Shown in pieces: positions 24,037 through 36,632 of a DNA stretch of 64,000 bases (its first letter is position 1; each line of letters starts with the position of its first letter). The notes under the pieces were generated by a model, which was not told where the DNA came from, did not search any database, and saw only the letters and a list, made by a program, of their open reading frames with translations. Both the position numbers and the translations under genes were made by a program. Origin of the DNA: Polytrichum commune (lineage: Eukaryota; Streptophyta; Polytrichopsida; Polytrichales; Polytrichaceae); the NCBI GenBank assembly GCA_950295325.1, contig OX485808.1:38894527-38958526 (forward strand), read 5' to 3'.

Positions 24037-27000
24037 ATGAACGCGATGAACAAGCTGGTGTTTGCAATGGTTTGTGTCCTCTGCCTGCCCGCCTTGAGCG
24101 AAAGCAATGTCACCTACTTCAGCAATGATGACTGTAAGACTCCTAAATTCCAAATCTAGCTCTGCATGCTAACATAGAAAATTTTGTTGGAATAGACGTC
24201 TTTCCTTCAGTCAACTCTGGAGTCTTTTCTAATTACATGTTAGTAACACGATTCCTAATTTTGAGACGATTTGAAATTTAGGCCAGATTCCACAGGAACA
24301 TGAGTTTCGTGAAAACCAAATTTATGACGTCACTCTAGTACATTATGGCCCAATGTTACTAATGGTATACAGTACGATGCATGCCATTGCAATGGACTAA
24401 TGAAAATGTTACGCAAGATTGAACCACTATGTCAAAGCTCAATATTTCATTGCAAATTCTTGTTTTTTCATGGATGAATTTGCATACTTTTCCAATTATT
24501 TCTTTAGGTTGAAATAACACTTTTCCAATTATTTCATAAAGGGAAATATAAGTTGGACTAAATGAATATACATATTTGAATCCATACCACATATAAGGTA
24601 GAGGGTGCTACAACCAACACCCCATCCAAAACCAACACCTTGAAATCTTGCATGATGAGTCCACATTGATTATGAGAATGTTCATCATGTGAACATCACG
24701 TCCCCTATCGGTTTTGGATAATCTACCAATGAAACTTTGAGTTGTTATGATTTTTGCATACAAAATTTCAAGAAGGCTTCATTTGGTGCATTGGAATCCT
24801 AGCAAGAATACTAGCAAGAAATACTTAGTGTTTCTCCAATATAATAATAGTATGTGTGCTCAACACTCAAAAGGATGGTTTTAGCACCCTCTATCTTATG
24901 TGAAGATGTTTGGCAAAGGAAACTTTAATATTAATTAATTAATTAATTAATTAATTTTTTTTTTTCAAATTCCTTCTAATGATGTCCTCTGACCAAAGAA
25001 TGCTTAGTTGTTGTGATGGTTGGTGTGCATGGCATCAGTGGTGGGAATCCAGGACTTGTGGGCAGCATGGAACGAGAGCACCCCCGACCTTGCTAATAAC
25101 TTGGCATTGTGGCATTCCCCAGTAGGAAATGATACGGATTACCCTTGTTGTTATCAGAAGGTTAGTTGGCAAGGGGTATCTTGCTTGACATTCACTTTCA
25201 ATATGACGAGTGGGGACCAGAATACCTGGATTATTGGCTTGTGAGTAATTCTCTCAACTTGAATCTTAGCATTGGAAATCTTCTGAATTAAATACCTGAT
25301 GTCAACGTCAACCATATTGCGTGTAACAACATGTTTAAACCTCCTTAGGCATCTACCTTGGGGAATTGATTTTTTGAATTGGGAGAAATGAAATCCCTCC
25401 TTGAATCCAACATTGTCATATTAACTTGATGTTGTCAATCTAAGGCGCCCGCAGTCATATAACTTCTAGAATGTGGGCATGTTCTTCGTTAAGGAATCCT
25501 CCATTACTTCAGTTGCTCAAGATTACTAACTTCTAATAATATACTAAATGTGTTGGATGAAACAGGGCTTTGAGCAATGCATCTCTCACTGGCATTTTGC
25601 CAACAGCTGGAATACAAAAATTTCACTACATGACTACGTTGTGAGTCATGTTGACCATTTAACCCTTAACCATCAAAAAGGTCTTGACATGGATGTAGAA
25701 ACGAGAGAGATGCAATTTTTTTGATCAATAAAAGAAAAACTCTTGTTCAAATGTCATCTTTAAGTATGGTTAACCCCATGATGTTTCGTGTGAGATGTAG
25801 CAACAAAATATACATAGCACGTGGGTTATTGAAAATCACATATTGTATAGTGCATGGAGAATAAACAAAAGCTCATGGTTTACCTTTGATTATGCAGATC
25901 CTTGATAGGGAATCGAAACCTAACAGGAACCCTTCCAACAACACTTCAATACCTGCCATTGAATACCTTGTAAGAGCTGCATAAAGTGGAACTGGCAAAT
26001 GTTTTCAATTTGGCTTTGTATTGAATTTGTGGATTTCCAAGCATAACAAGATTAAGATGTACTTGGACAAGCTGGGTTAGCAAGATGATGGGGTCCTAGT
26101 TTCATTATCTCAGAAAACTTCACAACTTCTATTAATTAGGCCCTGCCCCCCCCCCCCCCCCAAAGTGTCTAGGTAAATTTGATGAAGGTGATTGTCTATA
26201 TGTCATCAAGTTTTTTAAAATTTCAGTTTTCTTGATATAACGTTTTTGTATAATATCTGTTGCAGGGATCTTCATGACAATAATTTCTATGGAGATATTC
26301 CAGCAGAGCTACAACAGCTTTCCAACCTTCAAACTGTGTAAGCTATTAGATGACGCATGTGGGATGTGTACATGCACAATGTCTTGAAACTACCAGATCA
26401 TGTTATTTGTTTGGCCCTGAAATAAAAATTTCACATATTTAAACTAGAATGGATTCTAGAGTCACAATCATCGCTCTACTTATGCTACCTTGATATATTC
26501 TGGCGATTTTTTTTGTATTGATGCATGAGACACCATTAGTCTTTGGAAGATTAGTTGCTTAGACAGTTTCAACAGTTAAGATATTGTTCATTATTGCGCA
26601 ACTGCAGTGCAGGGCAAAAACTAGAACTTGGAACACAAATTTTTTAGCCCAGGGATATATATATCATACATAACTAATTCAAGGCACTGATACAATTATC
26701 ACATCGTACAAGCAACATTTATGTCATTTTGATTTCTATTCTGACTTTGTTTTCAGGGACTTGAGTGGCAACCAACTCAGTGGCCTATTTCCATATGAAC
26801 AATTTCGTGCCACACGCACGCTTCTATACTACTCAATTGCTCGTAACCACCTGTCAGGGTCTATACCTACTCAAGCATTTGAGAATCTCACAAAGTTGAC
26901 CTATATGTAAGAAACCAGTTCCAACCCAAAGTCATTAGGCCATGTAAAATATATAAAATGGTATCATGCATGTTGATCCAAAATTTTCCAGACTTTAGGA

Positions 27001-30000
27001 TCAGATTTGTGATTTTAGTAAAAGCTACATAATTCTGAAATCTGAGTATAGTGTGTATACATATCTTGTTGATTTTAAACTATATCATTATGTTTAGGAT
27101 TCTGAAATTTTACTGTGCACAAAACTTATGATAACTGGTGAAGGGGAGGTTGTCCAAACATTGAAGCTAGTGTTTCCGAAGTACATGGAGTACTAAGTCA
27201 TAAAACTTACAGTTTTAATGTGGTCACATTGCAGAGACCTCTCAAGAAACAATTTTGTGGGTCCAGTACCAGATTTCTGGATGTTGCCAAAATTGAAATA
27301 TTTGTATGTTCTCTTATCTTTGGCTCCACATCAATCATTCAGAATTCATATTTATTTGCAAGTGTAGTGATCTTTGACTAAGTACACATGAAATTCTTTC
27401 AATTTCAGGGATATATATGCACATGTGATTAAGTTAATGTGAAGTGCAAATTGGAATCTATGTTCAGTGGATATTAATTCAGCCACGATCTATATATACT
27501 GAACTCTACAAAAGTTTACATGTATTTAACTGTTGTTCCTACCATGCCCATGATATCCTCCAACAAATCATTATGTTTCTTTGCATTGCAGGTGTCTTGA
27601 CAACAATCAATTTAATGGCACTTTCAACATTACGAAATGGGCAAGTTTGACTGTCCAAGTTACCAAAAATAATACTTGGGTGTTGGAATCATTGAGCATC
27701 CAGAACAATAACATCACCGATTGCATCTATGATCCTACTCTCATCAAGAAGATGACAACAGTCATCTAGTAAGTTTATTAATGCTATTTCCAAAGTGGTT
27801 TTGTAGTAAGATGCATAACATCATATTTGTTTTCTTGTACAATTACAATTTAAGCAATGTACCACTCAGTCTGACTCTGATAGTTTCACCACATTGGGGA
27901 AGCAAAGTTCATTGAGCCCCAAATCCTAGTCAAGCTACTGTTACAACACTGACACTCAGATTAGGAAATTAGGAATACAATCATCTCTTTGAATCTTTGT
28001 TTAATAGTATCTTACAGTCATGATTTTACACTTTCAGATGTATTTTTTTTCTACTTGACAAATTGTTTATCATAATTGTTGCTAAATTAGGTTACACTTG
28101 CTATTAAGTGAAATTGTGTTTGAACATTACAGTTTGCAAGGAAATCCATATTGCAATAACAACAAGAACTCCAAGGACGATGGTATTCGATGTTATTGCC
28201 AACAACAATGTTACCCTATTGCAGGTACATTATCCACTTTGAGCATAAACATTGATTCCTCAAAGGTAATCATTTTTTGATTTCAAAAGCTATCAATTTA
28301 ATATTTAATGTGAGGATATTGGTATTGACCACCTACTTTATGATTTTTTGTGATGCAGATAAAACCTTATCCATCGGCATGGTGATTACAATAGCATCAA
28401 GTACAAGTGGGCTAATATTGAGTGCAGTGATCCTTATAGCAATAATTTTTGTTCATCAAAGTAGGAAGAAAATGTTACGTGAGTTCATGAAAAGTAAGTA
28501 CTGTCCCCGTGGTACATGTTTCCATAGTTTGTATTTTATTTTTTTAATTTCGTTTTGCATGAACTATACCCAACCTTGGCAATTCAATTCATGAAATTTT
28601 TGAATGACCACATATTCATTATGATATAAGGTTTTATATTACATATGTCAACAAGTTTATAATGTTGCAGAATTGGATGAAGCGGATGTCAACCCTATTA
28701 AATTTAGTTATAATGCTTTACGGCTAGCAACAAAAAACTTTCATGAAGATATGAAACTTGGTGCTGGAGGATATGGTGTTGTTTACAAGGTATCATTCTT
28801 CACGCTCACCACCGATAATGATTGTCATTTTAGAAACTATGATTTCTTTTTATTGTCATGCTAGTGATATTGTGCCAATGATATTTAATCTTTTTAAATC
28901 GTCTAAGTTGGAGTTGCAAGGCAACAAAATTTCAGTCAAAGTGCAATTTTATGTGTTGTGGTTGAGGAAGTAATGTGAACAACCTTGTTGAAAGATGCAT
29001 TGTTGTACTTCATGAAGCACAAAGTACCATTCATATTGATTGATTGATTTAAGGTTTTTGTTTTTGTTTTTGTGCAGGGTGTATTATCAAATAACAATAT
29101 TGTTGCCGTGAAACAATTGTACATGGAGAGTCCACAAGCAACTGATGAGTTCATTAATGAAATTGTGCTAATCACCAATCTCCAACATCGAAACCTAGTG
29201 CATTTGAAAGGTTATAGCTTGAATGGAAAAGAGATGCTCTTGGTATACGACTACATTGACAATTATGACTTGGAAAAATTTCTTCATGGTGAGCTATTAT
29301 TTGAACCAAATCTTCACTAGCATGAGTGTGTGACTTTTTAAGGTTGTTAAACTATCTAGACATGCATCCTTAAGCATCGAATGCTTATCTTAATAAAAGT
29401 ATCATGTCTTTAAGATTGGAACCTTTGACATTCATTGCAATAAAAATTATTTGATCCAAAATCTAGATAATTAAACATGTAATTATTTTTAAGCAATGGA
29501 GAACACAACTCTACTTTTATGATCCATGAACCTAATTATGTTTATTTGCTTCATATGAGCGTGTACATAGGAGTGAAAGGGAAGAAAATATGTCCAATAC
29601 TTGATTGGCAAGCACGCTACAAGATTTGCTTGGGTGTGGCTCAAGGGTTATACTACCTGCATGCTTCGACTCAACCAAAAATCATTCATCGAGACATCAA
29701 GGCCAGCAACATATTATTGGATAAAGAACTCAATGCAAAGATTGCAGACTTTGGTTTGGCTCGCAAATTTGTCGGGGAGGAGAGCCAAGTCATGACCCAG
29801 AAACGTGCTGGAACTCAGTAATCCATTCCAAACTCTCCTGCAATCAATTTCAATGTTTTGAGTCATAAGATTGTTGAGTAATAATCGTTCAGGACATGAT
29901 CACGTAGTTGACAAAATAATTCGTATGAACACAACATATGTTTATGCTACAATTAAGTTTTAACACGGTTTGTTGGTTACGATTGTTTAGGTGCATACAT

Positions 30001-31058
30001 GTACAATCAATTCTACCGACTCAAATAAAAGATCATAAGTTGAGAGAGATGGAAAAAACTGATGAATCCACAACAACCATCAATTTTTTAAGTGACTCTA
30101 AATGCGCAGATATATATTGCTACTTGCCTTGAACTTCTCTACCTTGTTAAATTTGTGCAGAGGTTACTGGGCACCTGAATACATGATGTGGGGTCAACTT
30201 AGTGAGAAAACAGATGTCTATAGCTTCGGAGTTCTCCTCTTGGAGATCGTGAGTGGCAAGCGAGCCATTGACATGAGTTTGCATGAGGAGGATGTCCATC
30301 TTCCCAACCGAGTAAGTTTTCTCCTACACTGTGTTCCCATAGTTCAAAGATTTGTGTTACTAAGTTTCCTAAAATGATTCTTATTCATATCTCCAAGTGA
30401 ATAGGCGTGACATGCTAAACAGTTCCTTCTGTTGTTCTATAATTTACACACTCCATATATCCATGTCTGATACATCTCTCTCTCTCTCTCTGTACAACTT
30501 GAACATTGAAGCCATCAAAAGCTGTAATATCAAATCAAACTCTAACAAGTTGGTAGATTTTTTTTTTAATTTCTTAGCACTTAATGCAAACAGTATTCAC
30601 AAAGTTTGGTTGCAAACTCTCATAATTTATCTATACAGGCGTGGAAGCTACACCGTGACGATAGAATTGTGGAGCTCCTGGACCCGGAACTCCGTGTGAC
30701 AACAGCGGAGGGAAAAATGGAAGTCCAACGCACACTGGAGACCGCTCTCATGTGCATCCAAGCGAAGATGGAAATGCGACCCAACATGTTCACCGTGCTC
30801 TCGATGTTGCTGGGAGAATCAAACATGGCCATTACAATCGACGAGTCCCACGAGGACTGGCTGCCCGACTTCACTGCCATCGGCCATCGCGGGATCAGCG
30901 AGCATGATGAGAGCAAAGAGTATAGTAATGGCATGAGCAGCCACTTTGTGAGCAATGAATCCCTGATCTCGCTCGACCCACTCTCAAGGAGCTCGAGTGG
31001 CGACTCGGGAGAGTCTCTCCAACGTTCGTCATCTGATTCTGCAACAGATCACACATGA
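24037..31058 (+). CDS. LRR receptor-like Ser/Thr kinase, gene 1 (15 exons, 762 residues)
   Basis: Exons: 24037-24133, 25039-25240, 25566-25640, 25898-25969, 26266-26337, 26757-26906, 27235-27303, 27592-27768, 28133-28224, 28359-28493, 28671-28789, 29078-29288, 29571-29817, 30161-30311, 30639-31058. All are GT-AG and sum to 2,289 bases in frame. Residues 1-24 look like a signal peptide. A cap with LWAAW and [13 protein letters not shown] reaches about 85. LRRs fill about 100-305 in 72-base-type exons, followed by a Cys cluster ([13 protein letters not shown]). The membrane span is about 343-367. The kinase has GAGGYG 411-416, VAVK Lys432, Glu448, HRD Asp532, DFG Asp550 and APEY, so it should be an active RD kinase. 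The tail is Ser-rich. It is a presumed plasma-membrane receptor; no malectin domain is seen, and the ligand is unknown. Boundaries come from splice consensus and comparison with gene 2. Confidence 0.93.
24599..24893. mobile_element. MITE in intron 1 of gene 1, about 295 bp
   Basis: The inverted ends are TAGAGGGTGCTACAACCA on the left and, read inwards from the right, TAGAGGGTGCTAAAACCA. The similarity extends a few bases outwards (CACATATAAGG against CACATAAGA), so the true termini and the duplication (possibly TA) are not settled. There is no coding capacity. Confidence 0.65.
24928..24955. repeat. (TTAA)n microsatellite
   Basis: Tandem TTAA run followed by a T run, in intron 1 of gene 1. 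Confidence 0.9.
30477..30492 (+). repeat. (CT)n microsatellite in the last intron of gene 1
   Basis: Eight CT units. Confidence 0.9.
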
Positions 31059-31300
31059 CATTACTTGGTAAATGAGATATATGTCACACCTAACCCTAAT
31101 ATGCAACTTGGACTATTTAATTGTAGACTCCCAATCTGTCCAAGGTCACAGTGGTCTCTGTAAATAATCTTGTAGTCATACACAAAAGAAAACGTTAGAA
31201 AGAGTAGACTTGAGTTTTCAAGTAGCTCAAACTATGATTTTTTGGGTCGGATAGAGTAAATTTACCATTGTAGACGGGTCTTATCGGATTTGAGTGTATA
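31059..31300. other. 3' flank of gene 1
   Basis: Probable 3' untranslated region and downstream DNA. AT-rich stretches with TGTA words at about 31120-31175 (TGTAAATAATCTTGTAG) could serve polyadenylation. No canonical AATAAA is near the stop. Confidence 0.35.
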
Positions 31301-31304
31301 GATG

Positions 31305-32215
31305 CTCCTTTGGTAAGATGACTTCACAGAATTGCAAACTCAATTTCATGAAGGTTCCAAGCTACACTGGTTTGGCTAATTAGAGTGGGTTACCATTTGG
31401 AGTTATGCATTGCTATAACATCTCATTGAGAGTATCATTTTTTACCCAAAATATATAAGTAGTTAGTATGCACACCGAAGAATATGATATGATTTAGTTG
31501 ATGAAAGAACAATAATGCTGGTAAGAAGTAATAGCAATGCGTTACTCCGAATGGTAACCCACACCAATTAGAGAAAACAATGTAGTTCATGAATCTTTGA
31601 ACCAATGTTAGCAAAGTGACCAACTAAGATTTAAATGTATTTGAATATATGTATTAATATTGGACAACTCCAACCACCAATATGATGTACACTAGATCAC
31701 AAGACTTGACAAATATGGTGGGTGGCGAATGTGGAATATAAATATTCAAAGTTGTGGTTGTTGTGTTGTTGGTTTTGCTATTGTCATTTGATATTTTGTC
31801 CCCATAAATGCACAATCCTTTGCCCTTCTCGTTGTTCGTTGGTTCCTCTTTGTTCTATGTTCACTTAGAAGCCTTTAGCCTTGACATCAAATTTTCTTTG
31901 GTCTTTCATTATAGTACCTCAAGCCAGAAGCAAACAATGTTGGTTCTTCTCTAGTCTTTGATTATTGTACATAGAAGTAAGCAACACAAACACTAATGAT
32001 GATGTACAAGCAATCATTGCATATATGGTTTAAGGTTGGATAAGAGAAGTATGGCCCACATTTGATACCTATCTACTCTACTTATAATGGGATTCTTTGC
32101 TTTTAATGGACCCTTCATTATTTGTAATTCCTTTATAATTTTTCATTTCAAATGAATTTAATCCTCCCTATATTATGCCACATATTATTTGTAAAATACA
32201 CTAAGTGACCCACCC
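31305..32215. repeat. Dispersed element, copy 1 (related to 56656-57924)
   Basis: The left end CTCCTTTGGTAAGATGACTT matches the termini of the element at 56656. Internal blocks match too: CTTTGGTCTTTCATTATAGT at about 31895 against 57390, TTTAATCCTCCCTATATTAT at about 32158 against 57190, and a GATGTACAAGCAATCA-type block at about 32000 against 57568. The block order differs between the copies. A TA-flanked MITE sits inside this copy. No right terminus was found. Confidence 0.65.
31365..31582. mobile_element. TA-flanked (Tc1/mariner, Stowaway-like) MITE, 218 bp
   Basis: The ends are CACTGGTTTGGCTAATTAGA on the left and, read inwards from the right, CATTGTTTTCTCTAATTGGT. The next 25 bases also pair (GTGGGTTACCATTYGGAGT). 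TA precedes (31363-31364) and follows (31583-31584). The related copy at about 56710 reads AAGCTAGTTCATGAA here with a single TA, which is the unoccupied site. Three relatives lie at 53691, 62331 and 62733. Confidence 0.88.
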
Positions 32216-32219
32216 GTGA

Positions 32220-33139
32220 CTCAGGGATGGCATTCACTAGGTGAATATTTTACAGGCGGCACAAAATTTGGAAAATTTGGTCGGAGCTTAGGTCTCTTCA
32301 TGCATAGTTACACAACTTTAAGCGAAGCTTTTAGGACATTAAACTCTTGCAAAAGACTTAGTCACATACGTTGGAAATCTCCAATATATAGAAGGGGAAT
32401 ACATTCAAAGAGGATAAATTAATTGAGCACACTAACTCACTTTCGAGTGAAGTTCATAGTCTACAAGACATTGTACAATTTCAGGATCATTGTTTGGAAC
32501 TCAAAAGGAAAAACAAATGAACTTTATGAAAAAAAATCATTTACTAGCCCATAAACAATACATACCATCGACACACTTCATACTCATTTTAAGGAATTAA
32601 ACTTTCGCATCTCTAACTTTGAGACATCCAAGACAACATCCAAGTATTTTGACACTTCTTACATGCCCAAGCTAAGAAAGTGACATCTAGCCATACTACA
32701 ACACCACTTAAAATCCCATGAAAAAGGATGATACTACATGGGCATCTAAACTCAAAGAAGATGGCCAAGCATTTTTTTTTTGTGATCAACAGCAAGATAG
32801 AACATCAAATCAATAGGAAGTATTTGTTGAAAAATAAGAAAAAGTGAAAGAGCTTTGGCAATAAGGGAAAAGAGTTAAGATTGTACGTGCATAAATTAGA
32901 GGACTTGAAGATAGGTCAAAAAATTGGTCTGCAAGCATCACATGCAAGCCAAATTAATTGAAGCAATGTCAGGGGACAAACCTCAACCTCACAATATGTG
33001 CCACATTTCATGTGTTTCTTGGAATTGTAGAGGTTATTCTATGCATGATAATATTCTATAAGCAAGTTTTTTTCCAACTATAGATCAAATATTCTTAGTA
33101 GTAACTTGGGAGAAATTTGGAATAGGTATAGCAAAAAAG
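32220..33139. other. Intergenic DNA; possible LINE endonuclease start at about 33000
   Basis: No gene is seen. At 32999-33048 a plus-strand frame reads CHISCVSWNCRGYSMHDNI and then stops. SWNCRG is the usual opening of plant LINE ORF2 endonuclease domains, so this may be a LINE fragment cut by the hAT-like element at 33140. The evidence is a short motif only. Confidence 0.3.
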
Positions 33140-33926
33140 CAGGGTTGTCTATTGTGTCGTGACGGAGGCTAATCTCGGCATAATGTCGTGCCGTCACGAC
33201 ATTATGCCGGATGTTGTCTTTATCCTGACGGACTTGAATTTTACCGAATTCTGTGTATAATTACATTACCCCGTTTCGGACACGTAGGATGTAAGATGTT
33301 CACGTGTGATGACATGTCAGCAAAGTAGAGGTAAAGTGGGGAAAAATTACTAGCGCCCGTCCGCCCCCGTTCCCGCCCCCGTCCGCCCCGTTCCCTCCCC
33401 CGTCCGTCCCGTTCCCCCCCCGTTCCCGACACCGTCCGCCCCCGTTCCCAACCCCCGTCCGCCCCCATTCCCTCCCCCGTCCGCCCCGTTCCCCCCCGTT
33501 CCCGACACCGTCCGCAAACAATCCATAAAAAAAAAAAAAGTTCCCGACCCCGTTCCCCCCCCCCCCCCCGTCCGCCCCCGTTCCCTCCCCCGTCCGCTCT
33601 GTTCCCTACCCTGTCCGCCCCTGTTCCCGCCCCCGTCCGCCCCACCCTCGTCTCCCGTCCGCCCCACACCCTCCTTAGTCATATTTTACTACTTTGATTT
33701 TAACAGAATGATAAACATAATGGCAAAATGGTTTACCTAGCGCTAGGCATATCCACGTCCACGTCGGCCTTTTCTGCCACATAGGACGCCACCTTGGCAA
33801 GAAGGTAAGTATTTTACCCACCCTACTAGCTTCCCCCTAGGTTGACCCTACGTGGACCCTATTGTGTCGTGACGGAGGGGTCCGTCACGACACGACACCA
33901 TCATGACGTCGGGATAGACAACCCTA
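33140..33926. mobile_element. hAT-like MITE, 787 bp, 8-bp target duplication CAAAAAAG
   Basis: The left end is CAGGGTTGTCTAT and the right end, read inwards, is TAGGGTTGTCTAT. The flanks are CAAAAAAG at 33132-33139 and at 33927-33934, an exact 8-bp duplication. Short YAGGG ends with an 8-bp duplication are the hAT superfamily signature. Inside are two perfect hairpins (33176-33209, arm CGGCATAATGTCGTG; 33864-33893, arm GTGTCGTGACGGA) and a C-rich minisatellite. There is no transposase, so it is non-autonomous. Confidence 0.9.
33355..33665 (+). repeat. C-rich minisatellite (CCGTTCCC / CCGTCCGCC words) inside the hAT-like element
   Basis: An irregular array of CCCCCGTCCGCC and CCCCGTTCCC words is broken by an A13 run at about 33528 and a C14 run at about 33556. 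Open frames across it on the minus strand encode only Gly/Arg-rich sequence and are artefacts of composition. Confidence 0.9.
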
Positions 33927-34114
33927 CAAAAAAGTTTGATTATAGTCATTTTCCACTACACGATATGGATCTGGCAACATACAATCAAGCACCACTACTT
34001 GAGGACATAGGGGTATTGTTGTATTTATTAGGATATCTATTTGCATATGGGTCTCACATCTCCCCTCTTCTCAAATAAACAAACACTTGTAGAAACCTAG
34101 GCCTTGTGCTCAAC

Positions 34115-34650
34115 TACCTTTCAATAAAGTTATTAGACTTAATTACATTTAAGCACACTTAATTTATCTAAATGTGTATGTATACTTTGTGAAAGTAGAA
34201 GGTATGAACTAAAATATTATGAAATAAACATACTAAAAACATTATACTAATTTTAGTTCCATTTTTTAATGATAAAGATCCTTTCAATGGTAAGTCACAA
34301 AAATGATAACCTCATTGCTAATGAGGGTTTTGTAATATTTTTGACTTCCAAGTTATTTACGTGCTTTATTGGCGGTTTCACTTCAAAAATGAAATCCCAA
34401 ACAATTGTTTATTACTCAATGGAAGTGAACATATATATGGGATTTGTGGATAAGTGGCCTTCAAAAAAGCAAGGGCAATCGTTTTTTCGAAGTCGGGCGG
34501 GGCGGGCAAAAGTTTTAAGTCGTGTCCAAAAAATCATGGTTTCTTTGTGGGGCAGGTGCCCTTGCCTATATCTACCTCCCCCGAAAGGCTCATAGGGGGT
34601 AGGATATCGTCGTCCGTAGAAGATGGGTTAGATGACAAATGGAATTCCAC
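34115..34650 (+). repeat. Dispersed repeat family, copy A (others at 50250, 50870, 59805)
   Basis: Shared blocks include AAAGTAGAAGGTATGAACTA, TTTCAATGGTAAGTCACAAA, GCTAATGAGGGTTTTGTAAT, TTTATTGGCGGTTTCACTT and TTTTTTCGAAGTCGGGCGGG. The closest relative is 59805-60290. No coding frame is conserved. Confidence 0.8.
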
Positions 34651-35860
34651 TTGAGTCTAGTACCCATTTAATATTATAAGAATATCATAGGTGGTTTCAA
34701 AAGTTGATCTCTCAATAGAGCAATACATGCAAGCGGCTTTTCCGAATTAGCTTTGAATGTAATGACATGATTCATTACTAAAAGCGCAGTAAAATTCATT
34801 TCTAGATTTGATAGGAAGACCTCACCAATTTGTACTTTGAAGGGACTGAGTTCATCTCTTGAGATCTTATTTGGTTGGTCTCGGCCATGACTTCAATCAC
34901 GGCAAACGTCCTTTTCACGTCGTGTCGTTGTGCTTCGCCGGACATCCAGCCTCCCCTCCCCTCCCCTCCCCTCCATCATTGGGTCAAATCTTGATCCGCT
35001 TCCATATCGAATTTTTGCTGCGAACAACTTCATTTCAATTCCTAACACCGTTTCTTGGTTCTTGTTTTCCTTCTTCCATGTGCTCATTGCTGAACTTGAT
35101 GCTTAGTTCAATGTCTCGATATACCCTAAGCAATATGGGATATGATCACTCCTACTAGTCTCTGCTAAGGAACCTTGCCCTAATGTCTCTATGCCTAATC
35201 CAAATCTGTAAGCAAAATTTCTTAATATCCATGGTCCAATGCAAGATCAATCACATCCTCCACATCTTTGATCTATAGTGTTAGTTCTATTTCCATTAAA
35301 GCACCAATCCCGATGTGTTCGAGATCTGGCAAGCTTCCACTTACGCTTCCTTGGATGTGCCATCCGCCCTTCTCTTGCCTTTCAGTTTATGAAGGTGTCT
35401 CGAGTTGCCACCAGTTTGCGGTTGCGCAATGCAGCGTTATGGATGTCGAAGCTTGTATTGGCTACCAGGGGGTTTCTGATTTTTGCTCTCACCACATGGT
35501 TCTATTGCTATTGTTATAGAGTTGCATTCTACTGTAGGTTCTAGAGTTTGTTGAAATTTTTGCCATGGCTCCGCACATGCGTACGCTCATTCAATCTCAA
35601 GGTCAAGAATAGACTTATTGATCGCTCAAGCACTTTGAAGCATCCGTGACAATTGTGGTGGGTGGAATGGATATTGACATTAGACTTCTTGTGAATTTGA
35701 GGAAATTCATTGAGGAAGAATGCATGGCAGGGTTGTGCTCTCTATGGAACATGATGAGGCATTGACACACAACATTTTCAAATGGTTTTGAAGGGGAATT
35801 TTAGTAATCTAATGGTGTTGAACCAAAAAATTAATGTTTGTTTGGGATGGAATGAGTGTC
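34651..35860. other. Intergenic DNA, no gene identified
   Basis: Contains a (CTCCC)n run at 34951 and an open frame at about 35268-35544 of unknown nature. Nothing is recognisable. Confidence 0.35.
34951..34974 (+). repeat. (CTCCC)n microsatellite
   Basis: About five CTCCC units. Confidence 0.95.
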
Positions 35861-35899
35861 CTTCGACGACTCATGTTGTGTCTTGCAAGAGGTTGAGGC

Positions 35900-36632
35900 A
35901 TGAGGTTCTTCAGTATGGTTGGATATTGCATGAAAGATAATGAGGAGGAACATTTTGAGTTCGTGCATCACAATGTTTCCGCGGATGATATAGATGAAGA
36001 CAAATTGCAGTCTGCAAAGTTCGGAAATGTCGGTTTGGACAATCATGTGAATTTTTCTCATAGCAACATATCGCAAAGGGGTCATCAATGGGCTTGTTTT
36101 CGTGTGAAGAAGCACTTGGGTGATACTCCCAACACTTTTATTTCCCATGGGCAAGAATGGTCAATTCTATCCGCATCCCATATGGATTATTCCCAAGAGA
36201 TCTGCAGGTATGGATGTTAAGAGGGCCGCATCGATATGGAAGGTCATTATAAATCCCCATGATATTGAGATGGAAGATATCTCCAATGTCTTTTTTGATA
36301 CCGATTTGGGGGTGTCGAAGATGAGGTATTTCAAGTCGCAACAAATTATAGCACTTGATCATCGCGAGGAGGAAAGGGAGTTCAATCGCGTTCTTTATAA
36401 TAATTGTAGTGTCAATGTGGATTCCAAGGTGAGGTATTTGGAAAAGACGTGGTTGCACGAAGATGATATGCAAGGTGTTGCTGGAAGTCTGGTTGCCACT
36501 GCAACTGATGGAGTGGCTGCTGTTGCGACTGCAGTGCGAGGCCTGTCTAGTCATCCGCAACCTCTACCTCCAACAATGCAGATAGTGCCTCCTCTGGGGC
36601 CACCTCACTTGTCCCACTGTACGCGCCAATGA
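35900..36632 (+). pseudogene. Unrecognised frameshifted coding remnant
   Basis: Two overlapping frames look like one protein with a frameshift near 36150-36170. The first (from 35900) includes EEEHFEFVHHNVSADDIDED and QWACFRVKKHLGDTPNTF. The second (to 36632) continues with PIWIIPKRSAGMDVKRAASI, a DISNVFFDTDLGVSKMRYF block, EREFNRVLYNNCSVNVDSKV, and a low-complexity Ala/Thr/Pro tail. Composition through about 36450 is protein-like (acidic and aromatic), unlike chance AT-rich translation. No ATG-to-stop model joins them. I do not recognise the family; position amid transposons suggests a transposon gene or a decayed host gene. Confidence 0.4.

Noticed and set aside
29571-29817. Possible pseudogenisation of gene 1, because its longest uninterrupted frames are short
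   Set aside because: The short frames are individual exons. Splicing gives one complete 762-residue frame with intact kinase motifs.
33241-33682. Long Gly/Arg-rich frames on the minus strand
   Set aside because: They are translations of a C-rich minisatellite inside a hAT-like MITE.
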